This document shows, piece by piece, positions 34,200 through 43,202 of a DNA stretch of 64,000 nucleotides. The first letter of the stretch is position 1. Each line of letters starts with the position of its first letter. The DNA lies in NCBI RefSeq assembly GCF_009769385.1, contig NZ_ML775960.1, positions 176,732-240,731 on the forward strand, written 5' to 3'. The translations under genes were made by a program, and so were the position numbers. The DNA comes from Saccharothrix deserti. Its GTDB lineage: Bacteria > Actinomycetota > Actinomycetes > Mycobacteriales > Pseudonocardiaceae. The notes below the pieces were generated by a model. It worked only from the letters and a program-made list of their open reading frames with translations, was not told the origin of the DNA and searched no databases.

Positions 34200-35870
34200 T
34201 CAGTCCTCGGGCTGAGCCGGCTTCCCGGCCAGTTCGCCCGCGGGCTTGTTCTCGGCGCTCAGGGAGTCCGCCGCGACACCGCGCTCGGCCCGCGCACGGG
34301 CCAGGGCTGCGGTCTCCTCCGGCGAGTCCGGCGTCAGGAAGCTGCCCGGCACCGGGTGCCCGGCCGAACCCAGCTTGTTCATCTTCTTCGGCACCGACGC
34401 GCCCTGGTAGGCCAGGGGCAGGGGGTGGCCGTGCTCGTCCACCGGACCCAGCGGCTGGTGGACCTCGATGAACTCGCCGTGCGGCAGGCGCTTGATGATG
34501 CCCGTCTCCACACCGTGCTCCAGCACCTCGCGGTCCGCGCGCTGGAGACCGATGCAGATGCGGTACGTGATGAAGTACGCCAGCGGCGGCACGAGGAGCA
34601 TGCCGATGCGGCCCATCCACGTCATCGCGTTCAGCGAGATGTCGAACTTCATCGCGATGATGTCGTTGCCGCCCGAGAGCAGCAGCACCATGAAGTACGA
34701 GATCGCCATGGCACCCAGCGACGTCCGAACGGGCACGTCACGCGGGCGCTGGAGCAGGTTGTGGTGCGCGTAGTCCTTGGTCATCTTGCGCTCGATCCAC
34801 GGGTACACCGCCGCGAGACCGGTCAGCAGCGGCAGGCCCAGGAGGAACGGCAGGAACGGCGCGGGCACCGTGTAGTTGCCCAGGTACAGCTCCCACGCGG
34901 GCCACAGGCGGATCAAACCGTCGGTCCAGCCCATGTACCAGTCGGGCTGCACGCCCGCCGACACCTGCGACGCGTTGTACGGGCCGAAGTTCCAGATCGG
35001 GTTGATCTGGAAGATGCCGCCCATGATCGCCGTGACCGCCGTGACCACGGCGAAGAACCCGCCGCCCTTGGCCGCGAACACCGGCATGATGCGCACGCCG
35101 ACGACGTTGGTCTCCTTGCGGCCCACCCCCGGGAACTGGGTGTGCTTCTGGTACCAGACCAGGCCGACGTGCACCGCGATCAGCGCCAGGATGATGCCCG
35201 GGATCACCAGGATGTGCAGCGTGTACAGCCGCGGGATGATCTCCGTGCCGGGGAACTCCCCGCCGAACGCCAGCCAGTTGATCCACGTGCCGACCACCGG
35301 GAACGAGATCAGCAGCGCCGCCATCACCCGCAGGCCCGTGCCGGACAGCAGGTCGTCGGGCAGCGAGTAGCCGAGGAAGCCCTCGATCGCGCCGAGCATG
35401 AACAGCACGATGCCGATGACCCAGTTGATCTCACGCGGACGCCGGAAGGCACCGGTGAAGAACACCCGGAACATGTGCACGACGATCGCGCCCATGAACA
35501 GCAGCGCGGCCCAGTGGTGGACCTGGCGCACGAACAGACCGCCGCGCACCTCGAACGAGATGTGCAGGGTCGACTCGAACGCCCGGGACATCTCGATGCC
35601 CTGGAGGTTCACGAAGCTGCCGTTGTAGACGACCTCCTCCATGGAGGGGTCGAAGAACAACGCCAGGTACGTGCCGGACAGCAGCAGGATGATGAAGCTG
35701 TACAGCGCGATCTCGCCGAGCAGGAACGACCAGTGCGTCGGGAACACCTTGTTCAGCTGTTTCCGCATGCCACCGGCCATGTGGTACCGGTCGTCAGCCC
35801 ACTTCGCGGCGCCACCCGCCGCGCGGGCGGCGGCACCCTGCCGCTTTGTCGGCGTGGTGATGCCGCTCAT
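34200..35870 (-). CDS. qcrB: Cytochrome bcc complex, cytochrome b subunit QcrB
   Basis: A 556-residue membrane protein of the cytochrome b family. [34 protein letters not shown] in part contains the paired His ligands for the low- and high-potential hemes, repeated near [16 protein letters not shown] and HILVIPG; eight or more helices are evident. The C-terminal extension (after about residue 500) is hydrophilic, as in actinobacterial QcrB. It oxidises menaquinol and passes electrons to QcrA and the diheme QcrC within the bcc-aa3 supercomplex. Its start overlaps the qcrA stop (4 bp). It is the last gene of the ctaE-qcrC-qcrA-qcrB operon. Confidence 0.96.
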   Translation of the reverse strand: MSGITTPTKRQGAAARAAGGAAKWADDRYHMAGGMRKQLNKVFPTHWSFLLGEIALYSFIILLLSGTYLALFFDPSMEEVVYNGSFVNLQGIEMSRAFESTLHISFEVRGGLFVRQVHHWAALLFMGAIVVHMFRVFFTGAFRRPREINWVIGIVLFMLGAIEGFLGYSLPDDLLSGTGLRVMAALLISFPVVGTWINWLAFGGEFPGTEIIPRLYTLHILVIPGIILALIAVHVGLVWYQKHTQFPGVGRKETNVVGVRIMPVFAAKGGGFFAVVTAVTAIMGGIFQINPIWNFGPYNASQVSAGVQPDWYMGWTDGLIRLWPAWELYLGNYTVPAPFLPFLLGLPLLTGLAAVYPWIERKMTKDYAHHNLLQRPRDVPVRTSLGAMAISYFMVLLLSGGNDIIAMKFDISLNAMTWMGRIGMLLVPPLAYFITYRICIGLQRADREVLEHGVETGIIKRLPHGEFIEVHQPLGPVDEHGHPLPLAYQGASVPKKMNKLGSAGHPVPGSFLTPDSPEETAALARARAERGVAADSLSAENKPAGELAGKPAQPED

Positions 35871-36991
35871 GACTTACGCTCCCAGAACGCCGGACCCACA
35901 GCCTCGATGAAGTCGCTGCGGGCAATCAAGTATCCGTCCTCGTCCACCGTGATCGGAAGCTGCGGCAGGGCGCGGGTCGCCGGGCCGAACCGGGGCTTGC
36001 CGTAGTGGAAGACGTCGAACTGCGACTGGTGGCAGGGGCACAGGAGCAAGCCGGTCTGCTGCTCGTACAGCGAAGTCGGGCACCCGAGGTGGGTGCAGAT
36101 CTTCGAGTACGCGTAGAAGTCGCCGTAGTTGAAGTCCTCCTGGCCGGCCCGCTTGGTCACCGCCTGGCCGGGGCGCAGGCGGATGAGCATGACCGGGCTG
36201 TCCGCCCGCTTCAACGCGTGGACCAGGGCTTCTTCGTCGTCGCGCTCCGACTCGCGGAACGGGAACACCGTTTCGAAACCACCGGCGTCCAGGTCCTCCG
36301 GACGCACCAGCGCGATCTCGTGGAAGTCGCCCGTGTGCCGGCGCAGGTAGACCTTCTCGCCGTTCTCGGCCTTCCACGCGGTGTGCCACAGGGAGTCCTT
36401 CGACTCGCTGTCCGCCCACGGGTTCTTGATCAGACCGCCGAGCGGCACGGCCAGCACGCCGAGGCCGAACACGCCGGCGCCGAGGCCCGCGGTGCGCTTG
36501 ATGAGCGACCGGCGGCCGATCGTGGAGCTCACGCCCGCGTCGGCCAGTTCGGCGATGACCGTGGCCTTGTCGACCTCGGGCGATCCGCCGTCGTGGCGCT
36601 GCTGGACGGCCAGCTCCTCCGGGATGAACTTCTTCGTGTACAGCAGCGCGCCGACGCCCAGGCCCAGGATGGCCACGCCGAGCGTGAGGCCGATGATCGG
36701 CGTGTACAGGCTGTACAGGATGTGTTCCGTGCCGTGCGGGGCCTCGTACTTCCACGGCCACCAGATGAACGCCACGAGGAACGCGATGCCCGCGAGCGCG
36801 GCGATGGTGAACCACAGGGCGACGAGGCGCTCGGCGCGCTTCTCCGCGCGCGTGCCCTTGACCGGCCAGCGCTCCTCGTAGTGGACGAGCTCGACGCCGT
36901 CCATGCTGGTCCCGAGCTTGACCAGCTCTTCCCGGCTCATCCCGGCGAGTTCCGCCTCGTCGGGCAGCTCGTTCGGCTTCACGCCGCTCAT
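35867..36991 (-). CDS. qcrA: Cytochrome bcc complex, Rieske iron-sulfur subunit QcrA
   Basis: A 374-residue subunit with three predicted N-terminal transmembrane helices (about 58-80, 95-115 and 165-185), as in the actinobacterial form. The C-terminal Rieske domain has the [2Fe-2S] ligands in CTHLGCP and CPCHQSQF near residues 307-330. It relays electrons from menaquinol to QcrC. ATG 36991 overlaps the qcrC stop by 4 bp (ATGA), and the stop overlaps qcrB, so the three are translationally coupled. A frame open upstream to 37306 is an artefact of overlap with qcrC. Confidence 0.96.
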   Translation of the reverse strand: MSGVKPNELPDEAELAGMSREELVKLGTSMDGVELVHYEERWPVKGTRAEKRAERLVALWFTIAALAGIAFLVAFIWWPWKYEAPHGTEHILYSLYTPIIGLTLGVAILGLGVGALLYTKKFIPEELAVQQRHDGGSPEVDKATVIAELADAGVSSTIGRRSLIKRTAGLGAGVFGLGVLAVPLGGLIKNPWADSESKDSLWHTAWKAENGEKVYLRRHTGDFHEIALVRPEDLDAGGFETVFPFRESERDDEEALVHALKRADSPVMLIRLRPGQAVTKRAGQEDFNYGDFYAYSKICTHLGCPTSLYEQQTGLLLCPCHQSQFDVFHYGKPRFGPATRALPQLPITVDEDGYLIARSDFIEAVGPAFWERKS

Positions 36992-37797
36992 GCCTTGGCT
37001 CCGATCCAGAGGGCCACGCCGATCAGACCGGCGATACCCACGATGAACGCGATCAGACCCTCCGATACCGGCCCTAGGCCGCCGAGGGGGGCACCGCCGG
37101 GGTTGTTGTTCCCGTCGGTCACCGACTTGATGTAAGCGATGATGTCTTCCTTCTCCTCCGGCGTGAGCTGCCGGTCGGAGAACTTCGGCATGTTCTGCGG
37201 GCCCGTGAGCATCGCGGTGTACAGCTGCTCTTCGGTCACGCCGTCCAGCTCGGGTGCGAACTTGCCGGACGACAGCGCCCCGCCGCGGCCGGTGAAGTTG
37301 TGGCACGCCGAGCAGTTGAGCCGGAACAGCTCGCCGCCGCGGGCCGGGTCCTCGCCGCGCAGCGCCTCGCCGCGCTCCTCGGGAGTCTGCGGGCCGCCGC
37401 CGCGGGACTGGATGAACGCGCCGAGCGCGTCCACCTCCTCCGGCGTGAACTTGGTGGGCTTGCGCTGTGCCTGCGCCTCCTGGCGGGCCATCGGCATGCG
37501 GCCCGAGGACACCTGGAAGTACACGGCCGCCTCGCCCACGCCGATCAGGCTGGGGCCGCGGTCCTGGACGCCGTCCAGGTTCTTGCCGTGACAGGTGATG
37601 CAGGTGTTGTTGTAGAGCTGCTCGCCCAGTCGCACCTGCGCCGGGTCGTCCTGCGCCGTCGCGGTCTGCGGCTGCGGCGCGAGGGCGGTGAACGTGAAGC
37701 CCGCGGCCAGCAGCGCGAAGCCCAGCGCGAGCAGGCCCGAGATCCGCCTGCGCAGCTTCGTGCTGCGCTTCCGGGCCCGTGTGGTGTTGGTGGTCAT
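36988..37797 (-). CDS. qcrC: Cytochrome bcc complex, diheme cytochrome c subunit QcrC
   Basis: A 269-residue membrane-anchored diheme cytochrome. It has an N-terminal helix (about 19-41) serving as signal anchor, two CxxCH heme motifs (CITCH near 67 and CSACH near 167), and a C-terminal transmembrane helix (about 243-265). The fused diheme cytochrome c, in place of separate soluble cytochrome c, is characteristic of actinobacterial bcc-aa3 supercomplexes. It follows ctaE by 44 bp and overlaps qcrA. The periplasmic domain transfers electrons to CuA of CtaC. Confidence 0.96.
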   Translation of the reverse strand: MTTNTTRARKRSTKLRRRISGLLALGFALLAAGFTFTALAPQPQTATAQDDPAQVRLGEQLYNNTCITCHGKNLDGVQDRGPSLIGVGEAAVYFQVSSGRMPMARQEAQAQRKPTKFTPEEVDALGAFIQSRGGGPQTPEERGEALRGEDPARGGELFRLNCSACHNFTGRGGALSSGKFAPELDGVTEEQLYTAMLTGPQNMPKFSDRQLTPEEKEDIIAYIKSVTDGNNNPGGAPLGGLGPVSEGLIAFIVGIAGLIGVALWIGAKA

Positions 37798-37841
37798 GTG
37801 TGCGGCAACCCTTGTTGGTGTGAGTTCGGGGTTCGAGCTGG

Positions 37842-38450
37842 TCAGGGCACGATGTAGATGACGGCGAACAAGCCGATCCAGACGATGTCGACGAAGTGCC
37901 AGTAGTACGACACGACGATCGCGGAGGTCGCCTGCGCGGGCGTGAACTTGCTCAGCTTCGTGCGGATCAGCAGGTAGCCGAACGCGATCAGACCACCGAT
38001 CACGTGCAGGCCGTGGAAGCCGGTCGTCAGGTAGAAGACGGTGCCGTACGCCGAGCCGGGGATCGTGGTGCCCTCGTGCACGAGGTTGATGTACTCACCG
38101 GCCTGACCGGCGACGAAGATCGCGCCCATGATCAGCGTCACGACGTACCAGCGACGCAGGCCGAACACGTCACCACGCTCGGCGGCGAACACGCCCCACT
38201 GGCACGTGAACGAGGAGGCCACCAGGATGATCGTGAAGAACAGTGCGTACGGCACGTTCAGGTGGGTCGGCTCTGGTGGCCAGTGCCCTTCGTTCTGGGC
38301 CTTCACCGTGAAGAACATGGCGAAGAGCCCGGCGAAGAACATGAGCTCACTGGACAGCCAGACGATCGTGCCGACGCTGACCATGTTCGGTCGGTTCAGC
38401 GAGTGCACGCGCTGGCCGATTGAGGGCGCTGCCGTTGTCACACGACGCAT
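37842..38450 (-). CDS. ctaE: Cytochrome c oxidase subunit III
   Basis: A 202-residue protein with five hydrophobic helices. [42 protein letters not shown] and [21 protein letters not shown] in part are the signature blocks of heme-copper oxidase subunit III. It heads the ctaE-qcrC-qcrA-qcrB operon, the standard actinobacterial arrangement; ctaC and ctaF lie 4 kb away and ctaD is not in the window. The ATG at 38450 is divergent from the small ORF at 38534, with 83 bp between. Confidence 0.95.
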   Translation of the reverse strand: MRRVTTAAPSIGQRVHSLNRPNMVSVGTIVWLSSELMFFAGLFAMFFTVKAQNEGHWPPEPTHLNVPYALFFTIILVASSFTCQWGVFAAERGDVFGLRRWYVVTLIMGAIFVAGQAGEYINLVHEGTTIPGSAYGTVFYLTTGFHGLHVIGGLIAFGYLLIRTKLSKFTPAQATSAIVVSYYWHFVDIVWIGLFAVIYIVP

Positions 38451-38533
38451 TATTGCTTGCAGGTTTTCCGTCCGCCCATCGGGTCCTGGGCGGGTCCGCA
38501 GGTCATCTGGGTCACACGCGCGGTGAGGACGTC

Positions 38534-38926
38534 ATGGGGTTGTTGAGCCGGTTGCGTGATCGACGCGCGCGGCGGGGTGTACCCGCACTGGAGATCGATT
38601 CACCGGGGCTGTCGGTGGTGGTGGAGGCGTTCGACATCGCCGAGGCCGACTCGGCCGTGCTGGCCAGGTCGCCGCGGTGGCAGCCCGACGAGCCCGCGGT
38701 GCTGCGGCACCACCTCGTGCTGCCGGCTGACCAGGTAGAACGCGCGCGTGAACTGCTCGCGCCGGACGGCTGGGAGCTGCGTTTCGACGGGCGCTGGCAC
38801 GCGTTGCGGGTGCAGCAGCTGGACGCGTTGCACTGCGCTCAGGAGCGGGCCCGGATGGCGAGCCTGGCCCAGCGGCTGGGCGGCGACTGGATCGGGTGGG
38901 ACGCACTGCAAGTCGCGGGACGTTAG
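38534..38926 (+). CDS. Small conserved hypothetical protein
   Basis: A 130-residue protein with a basic N-terminus (MGLLSRLRDRRARRG) followed by an alpha/beta region: LSVVVEAFDIAEADS, RHHLVLPADQVERARELLAPDGWELR and MASLAQRLGGDWIGWDAL. The middle section faintly recalls the RraB (ribonuclease E inhibitor) fold, but I cannot assign it. ATG 38534 follows GGTGAGG; the frame open to 38420 runs into the ctaE leader. It precedes the receiver-like gene by 51 bp and lies between ctaE and trpD. Confidence 0.6.
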   Translation: MGLLSRLRDRRARRGVPALEIDSPGLSVVVEAFDIAEADSAVLARSPRWQPDEPAVLRHHLVLPADQVERARELLAPDGWELRFDGRWHALRVQQLDALHCAQERARMASLAQRLGGDWIGWDALQVAGR

Positions 38927-38977
38927 CCGGATAACATCTGCGTCACCTGGCACCCGACCCGCCGGAGGATCGCGCAG

Positions 38978-39388
38978 ATGAGCACGCACACGACCAGGAT
39001 CCTGGTGTTCAGCCACCGCCCCGAGGTGCGTGAGACGATCATCACTGCGGTGGGGCGCCGTCCCGCGCCCGACCTGGGGCGCGTCGAGTACGTCGAGGTG
39101 GGTTCGGTCGCCGATGTCCTGTACGAGATGGACAACGGCGGCGTCGACCTGGCGATCCTCGACGGCGAGGCGCAGCCGACCGGTGGCATGGGCCTGTCCC
39201 GGCAGCTGAAGAACGAGATCACCGACTGCCCGCCGATCGTCGTCGCGGTGCGCCGCAAGGACGACCGGTGGCTGGCGACGTGGTCGCAGGCGGACGCGGT
39301 GCTGGTGCACCCGCTCGACCCGCTGGCCGCCGCCGAGACCGTGGCCGAGGTGCTGCGGTCGACGGCCCTGCCCGTCGTCCGGGGCTGA
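38978..39388 (+). CDS. CheY-like pseudo-receiver protein
   Basis: A 136-residue protein with a receiver fold: ILVFSHRPEVRETIITAVG, the phospho-acceptor strand VDLAILDGEAQPTGGMGLSRQL in part, PIVVAVRRKDDRWLATWSQADAVLVHPLDPLAAAETV in part. The acidic pair after strand beta-1 of true receivers is replaced (SHRPE) and the conserved Lys before the last helix is replaced by HP, so phosphorylation may not occur. It has no output domain. It sits 7 bp upstream of trpD and is probably co-transcribed. GGAGG lies 9 nt before the ATG. Confidence 0.75.
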   Translation: MSTHTTRILVFSHRPEVRETIITAVGRRPAPDLGRVEYVEVGSVADVLYEMDNGGVDLAILDGEAQPTGGMGLSRQLKNEITDCPPIVVAVRRKDDRWLATWSQADAVLVHPLDPLAAAETVAEVLRSTALPVVRG

Positions 39389-39395
39389 TGACCCG

Positions 39396-40457
39396 ATGAC
39401 GACCGTGGACCGCACCTGGCCGTCACTGCTGAACCAGCTCATCGACCGCGTCGACCTGACCCAGGACGACACGGGTTGGGCCATGGACCAGGTGATGTCC
39501 GGCGCCGCCACCCCGGCGCAGATCGCCGCGTTCGCGGTGGCGCTGCGGGCGAAGGGCGAGACGCCGGAGGAAGTCGACGGCATCGCCACGATGATGCTCC
39601 GGCACGCCCGCCGGTTCACGGTGGAAGGGCGTGCGGCGGACATCGTCGGCACGGGCGGCGACGGCTCCGGGTCGGTGAACATCTCGACCATGGCGGCGAT
39701 CGTGACCGCCGCCGCCGGCGTGCCGGTGGTGAAGCACGGCAACCGCGCGGCGTCGTCGAAGTGCGGCACGGCGGACGTGCTGGAGGCGTTGGGCGTGGCC
39801 ATCGACCTGCCGCCGTTGGGCGTGCAGCAGACGGTCGAGGAACTGGGGATCGGGTTCTGCTTCGCCCCGGTGTTCCACCCCGGTTTCCGGCACGCGGGCG
39901 CGCCCCGGCGGGAGATCGGCATCCCGACGTCGTTCAACCTGTTGGGGCCGTTGACCAACCCGGCGCAGCCGAAGGTGGGTCTGATCGGGTGTGCCCGTGC
40001 GTCGGCGGCACCGTTGATCGCGGGTGTTTTCGCACGTCGGGGCAACACGATGCTGGTCGTGCGCGGTGACGACGGGTTGGACGAGATCACCACGACCACC
40101 ACGACGTCGGTGTGGGTGGCCGACGGCGGTGCGGTGAGGGCGGACCGGATCGACCCGTCGGTGCTGGGTGTCGCGGCGGCGTTGCCGGAGGACCTCAGGG
40201 GCGGTGACGCGTCGTTCAACGCGGAGGTCGTGCGCGACCTGGTGGCCGGGAAGCCGGGTGCGGTGCGGGACGCGGTGCTGCTCAACGCGGCCGGCGCGCT
40301 GGCGGCGCACGCCGGGCTGTCGGGTGACCTGCACGCGGACATCGCGGACGCGATGGGCCGGGCCGCCGAGGCGGTCGACTCCGGCGCGGCGGCGGACCTG
40401 CTGCGGCGGTGGGCGGCGCGCTCGACCGAGCTGAAGACGGCCCTCGCCGACGCCTGA
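39396..40457 (+). CDS. trpD: Anthranilate phosphoribosyltransferase
   Basis: A 353-residue TrpD enzyme that joins anthranilate with PRPP in tryptophan synthesis. The PRPP loop GTGGDGSGSVNIST lies near residue 85, KHGNRAASSKCGTADVLEALG follows with the anthranilate tunnel residues, and FAPVFHPGFRHAGAPRREIG supplies the second substrate region. The length is standard. It follows the receiver-like gene closely and ends 45 bp before a terminator with a T-run. No other trp genes are nearby, as in mycobacteria, where trpD (Rv2192c) also sits beside the respiratory genes but in the opposite orientation (from memory). Confidence 0.96.
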   Translation: MTTVDRTWPSLLNQLIDRVDLTQDDTGWAMDQVMSGAATPAQIAAFAVALRAKGETPEEVDGIATMMLRHARRFTVEGRAADIVGTGGDGSGSVNISTMAAIVTAAAGVPVVKHGNRAASSKCGTADVLEALGVAIDLPPLGVQQTVEELGIGFCFAPVFHPGFRHAGAPRREIGIPTSFNLLGPLTNPAQPKVGLIGCARASAAPLIAGVFARRGNTMLVVRGDDGLDEITTTTTTSVWVADGGAVRADRIDPSVLGVAAALPEDLRGGDASFNAEVVRDLVAGKPGAVRDAVLLNAAGALAAHAGLSGDLHADIADAMGRAAEAVDSGAAADLLRRWAARSTELKTALADA

Positions 40458-40482
40458 CCGGGACCGCTGTCCGTTCCGCCGC

Positions 40483-40544
40483 GAGCGCAAGCCATGCTTC
40501 GCAGGGGTCGCCTCCAGGGGACCCCTGTTTTTATTCTGCCCGGT
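40483..40544 (+). terminator. Terminator cassette R3b after trpD
   Basis: CAGGGGTC (40502-40509) pairs with GACCCCTG (40520-40527), followed by TTTTT (40528-40532), a Rho-independent terminator. Flanks of about 20 bp on each side (CAAGCCATGCTTCG before, ATTCTGCCCGG after) are shared with the inverted copy at 33959-34019. Confidence 0.8.
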
Positions 40545-40900
40545 AGGACCGACGGTGTGCCGGTTCAGGACGCCCGCCTGTGGATAACCGCCGGCACACG
40601 ATGGATAACTGCCCGCGCATCCGGCGACCGGCTCACCGCCACACGCCCTCGCGCCGCATGCCCACACGCCACCCGCTGGCCGCCCACCACCCCGCCGCAC
40701 GCCCACCCGTGCACGCCGTGCCGCCGCACGCCCTTCCGCGGCAGGCCCCAGCGCCGTAAGCCCCTGCCGCCGCACGCCATTGGGGCCACGCACGCCTCGG
40801 ACCACGTCCTCTAACCCATCCGGCTGCACCCCTACACCCAGGCCGGAGACGACTGCCACCTTTTCACCGCCGGGTAACAGCGGCCGGTCATGCTGTGAGC
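40545..40900. other. Low-complexity C-rich intergenic region
   Basis: No gene is supported. From about 40620 to 40790 the strand is rich in repeated GCACGCC / CCGCCGCACGCC words (for example 40690-40701, 40720-40731 and 40766-40777). A GGATAAC duplication lies at 40580 and 40602. The promoter for the acyltransferase gene at 40901 should lie in the last 60 bp. Confidence 0.5.
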
Positions 40901-41566
40901 ATGCTCTACACGGTGATGAAGCGAGTGGTGGCGCCCACGGCGCGGCTGGTCTACCGGCCGACCGTCGAGGGGCTGGAGAACGTGCCCACCGACGGTCCGG
41001 TGATCCTCGCGCCGAACCACTTGTCGTTCATCGACAGCATCGTCATCCCGATGGTGGTGCCGCGCCGCGTCGCGTTCCTGGCCAAGGCCGAGTACTTCGA
41101 GGGCAAGGGCGTCAAGGGAGCCCTCTCCCGCTACTTCTTCGGCTCCCTGGGCCACGTCCCCGTCCACCGCGGCCTCGGCAGGGCCGCCAGGGCCTCGCTG
41201 GACACCGCCAAGGCGATCCTGGCCGACGACGGCGCGTTCGCCATCTACCCGGAGGGCACGCGCTCGCTGGACGGCCGCCTCCACCGCGGCCGCACGGGCG
41301 TGGCGCGGATGGCGCTGGAGTCCGGCGCACCGGTCGTCCCGGTCGGTCTCATCGGCACGGACAAGGTGCAGCCGGTCGACCGCAAGCTGCCCCGCATCCG
41401 CCCGGTCACCATCCGGTTCGGCAAGCCGCTGCGCTTCGACCGCTACGCGGGCATGCACGAGTCGCTGCCGGTGCTCCGCTCGGTCACCGACGAGATCGTC
41501 TACCGCATCCTGGAACTGTCCGAACAGGAATACGTGGACAGCTACCAGAACTCGAACGCGGCCTGA
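40901..41566 (+). CDS. 1-acyl-sn-glycerol-3-phosphate acyltransferase (PlsC family)
   Basis: A 221-residue PlsC-type acyltransferase. NHLSFID gives the catalytic H-x4-D pair near residues 38-43; the acceptor motif YPEGTRSLDGRLHRGR and a C-terminal ELSEQEYVDSYQ end are very similar to the 13.9-kb paralogue. The two share RVAFLAKAEYF/RVTFPAKIEYF and GALSRYFFG-type blocks, indicating duplication. The ATG at 40901 is preferred to the in-frame GTG at 40895, 6 nt upstream; neither has a clear ribosome binding site. It is convergent with ctaF across a strong terminator. Confidence 0.88.
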   Translation: MLYTVMKRVVAPTARLVYRPTVEGLENVPTDGPVILAPNHLSFIDSIVIPMVVPRRVAFLAKAEYFEGKGVKGALSRYFFGSLGHVPVHRGLGRAARASLDTAKAILADDGAFAIYPEGTRSLDGRLHRGRTGVARMALESGAPVVPVGLIGTDKVQPVDRKLPRIRPVTIRFGKPLRFDRYAGMHESLPVLRSVTDEIVYRILELSEQEYVDSYQNSNAA

Positions 41567-41594
41567 AGGCCGGAAGCCCCACGAGCACGAAAAA

Positions 41595-41619
41595 GGGGGC
41601 CACCCGAAAGGTGGCCCCC
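41595..41619 (-). terminator. Intrinsic terminator of the ctaC-ctaF operon
   Basis: A 10-bp perfect stem (41595-41604 with 41610-41619) is followed on the minus strand by TTTTT (complement of 41590-41594). It lies 13 bp past the ctaF stop and can also act for the convergent acyltransferase gene. Confidence 0.88.
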
Positions 41620-41631
41620 GAAAAGCCCAGG

Positions 41632-42048
41632 TCAGTCGTGGCTCGGACCGGTGTGGTACTCGAACACGAGACCGCCGACGGCGATCAGCACCAGCACGAC
41701 CGCGATCACCAGCAGCCAGACGTGCCAGAACGCCAACGCCACCCCGCCCGTCGCGGCAGCCGCCGCCAGAGCGATCGGCCAGTAGCTGCCGGGGCTGAAG
41801 AAGCCCAGCTCACCGGCACCGTCGCTGATCTCGGCGTCCGCGTTGTCCTCGGGCCGCACCTCGATGCGCCGGGCGACGAACCGGAAGTACGTGCCGACGA
41901 TGAGCGCCAACCCGCCGGTCAGCGCGAGCGCCACCGTCCCGGTCGGCTCGACCGCGCCGGTGTCCGCCCAAGTCCAGTAGCCGTACACGACGGCCATCAG
42001 GAACGAGAACGCCATCACCAAGTCAAAAATGCGTGCTTCGACCTTCAT
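41632..42048 (-). CDS. ctaF: Cytochrome c oxidase subunit IV, actinobacterial type
   Basis: A 138-residue membrane protein with four hydrophobic helices (about 6-27, 35-56, 88-105 and 109-130). The N-terminus MKVEARIFDLVMAFSFLMA, DTGAVEPTGTVALALTG and the SPGSYWPIALA block are typical of CtaF, an actinobacteria-specific subunit of the aa3 oxidase. It lies 12 bp downstream of ctaC and is co-transcribed with it, as Rv2200c-Rv2199c in mycobacteria. It has no catalytic residues of its own and stabilises the complex. Confidence 0.92.
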   Translation of the reverse strand: MKVEARIFDLVMAFSFLMAVVYGYWTWADTGAVEPTGTVALALTGGLALIVGTYFRFVARRIEVRPEDNADAEISDGAGELGFFSPGSYWPIALAAAAATGGVALAFWHVWLLVIAVVLVLIAVGGLVFEYHTGPSHD

Positions 42049-42060
42049 CGCAGCGTCCTC

Positions 42061-42993
42061 CTACTTCCCGCCGCCGGACGCCTCGCGGACAGTCCGGTCG
42101 GTGTCGAAGGGCTTGGTCGTCACGGCGTGCGGCGTGCACAGCTCGCCGCAGTCCATCTCGGTCAGCGCCTCGGCGGCCGTGTACGGCTGGCCGGTGGCCC
42201 GGTTGGTGGACTGCCGCAGGTACATGTACCGGTCGAAGTCACCCGGCGACAGCGCCCTGACCTCGAAGTTCATCACCGCGTGGTAGACGCCGCACAGCTC
42301 GGCACACCGCCCGACGAACGACCCGGTCCGGTCGATCTGGTCGATCTGGAACGAGTTGTCCTGGTTGTTCTTCTCCGGCTCGGGGAAGACGTCCCGCTTG
42401 AAGTGGAACTCGGGCACGTAGAACGAGTGGATGACGTCGGTCGACCGCAGGTTGAAGCGGATCGACCGGCCCTGCGGCACGACCAGCAGCGGGATCTCGC
42501 CGGACGAGCCGACGGTGCTCACCGGCAGCCGGGCGTCGTTGGTCTTGAACCCGGGGTACTGGAACTCCCAGTTCCACTGGAACGCGATCACGTCGACCGT
42601 CACGTCGGGGTCTTTGCTCTTGTCCGTGACGTAGTTCTGCGTCACGGCGGTGAAGTAGAACAAGACCGCCACGATGATCGTCGGCACGACCAGCAGCACG
42701 AGTTCCAACGGCAGGTTGTAGGCGACCTGGCGGGGCAGTTCCTCGCTCTTCTTGCGGTGGAACGCGACCGACCAGAGGATCAGACCCCACACGATCACAC
42801 CGACCGCGAGTGCCGCGACGACCGACCAGGTCCACAGCTCGCGCATCGCCTCGGCCTGCGGCGTCACGGCCACCGGCCAACCGAAGCGCAGCACCTCTTC
42901 CGTGGAGCAACCCGTGGCCCCGACGCCGACCAGGCCGACCAGCCCGCCGACCTTCGCCAGCCGGGCTGCCCTGGTGCCCTCCTTCAGGCCCAC
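42061..42993 (-). CDS. ctaC: Cytochrome c oxidase subunit II, lipoprotein
   Basis: A 310-residue subunit. GTG 42993 has AGGAGG 9 nt upstream. The signal region LVGLVGVGATGCS carries a lipobox with the acylated Cys near residue 29. Two transmembrane helices (about 52-75 and 95-118) are followed by a cupredoxin domain whose CuA ligands are in CAELCGVYHAVM near 240-251, with an upstream His in DVIHSFYVPEFHFKRDVFP in part. It accepts electrons from QcrC and passes them to heme a of CtaD. A frame open to 43182 is not used. Confidence 0.95.
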   Translation of the reverse strand: MGLKEGTRAARLAKVGGLVGLVGVGATGCSTEEVLRFGWPVAVTPQAEAMRELWTWSVVAALAVGVIVWGLILWSVAFHRKKSEELPRQVAYNLPLELVLLVVPTIIVAVLFYFTAVTQNYVTDKSKDPDVTVDVIAFQWNWEFQYPGFKTNDARLPVSTVGSSGEIPLLVVPQGRSIRFNLRSTDVIHSFYVPEFHFKRDVFPEPEKNNQDNSFQIDQIDRTGSFVGRCAELCGVYHAVMNFEVRALSPGDFDRYMYLRQSTNRATGQPYTAAEALTEMDCGELCTPHAVTTKPFDTDRTVREASGGGK

Positions 42994-43202
42994 TGCTCGC
43001 CGCCTCCTCAGTTGCCTTCGACCGCTACTCAAATCTCGCAGGCAGGAGCGCGATTGCACCCCATGCCGGATCATGCGGGAGCGTAGCCCAGCGCATGGCG
43101 CGTCACCCGTCGGGGGCCGCACCCGTGCGGTGCAGTTTCGGTCACACACAGGCCCCCCGGCATACTGGACTCTTCTCCACACGACTCGAAAGGTGTTACG
43201 GC

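Noticed and set aside
40494-40814. 107-codon frame after trpD
   Set aside because: It begins inside the trpD terminator cassette and encodes Pro/His/Arg low complexity from the GCACGCC-rich tract; no ribosome binding site.
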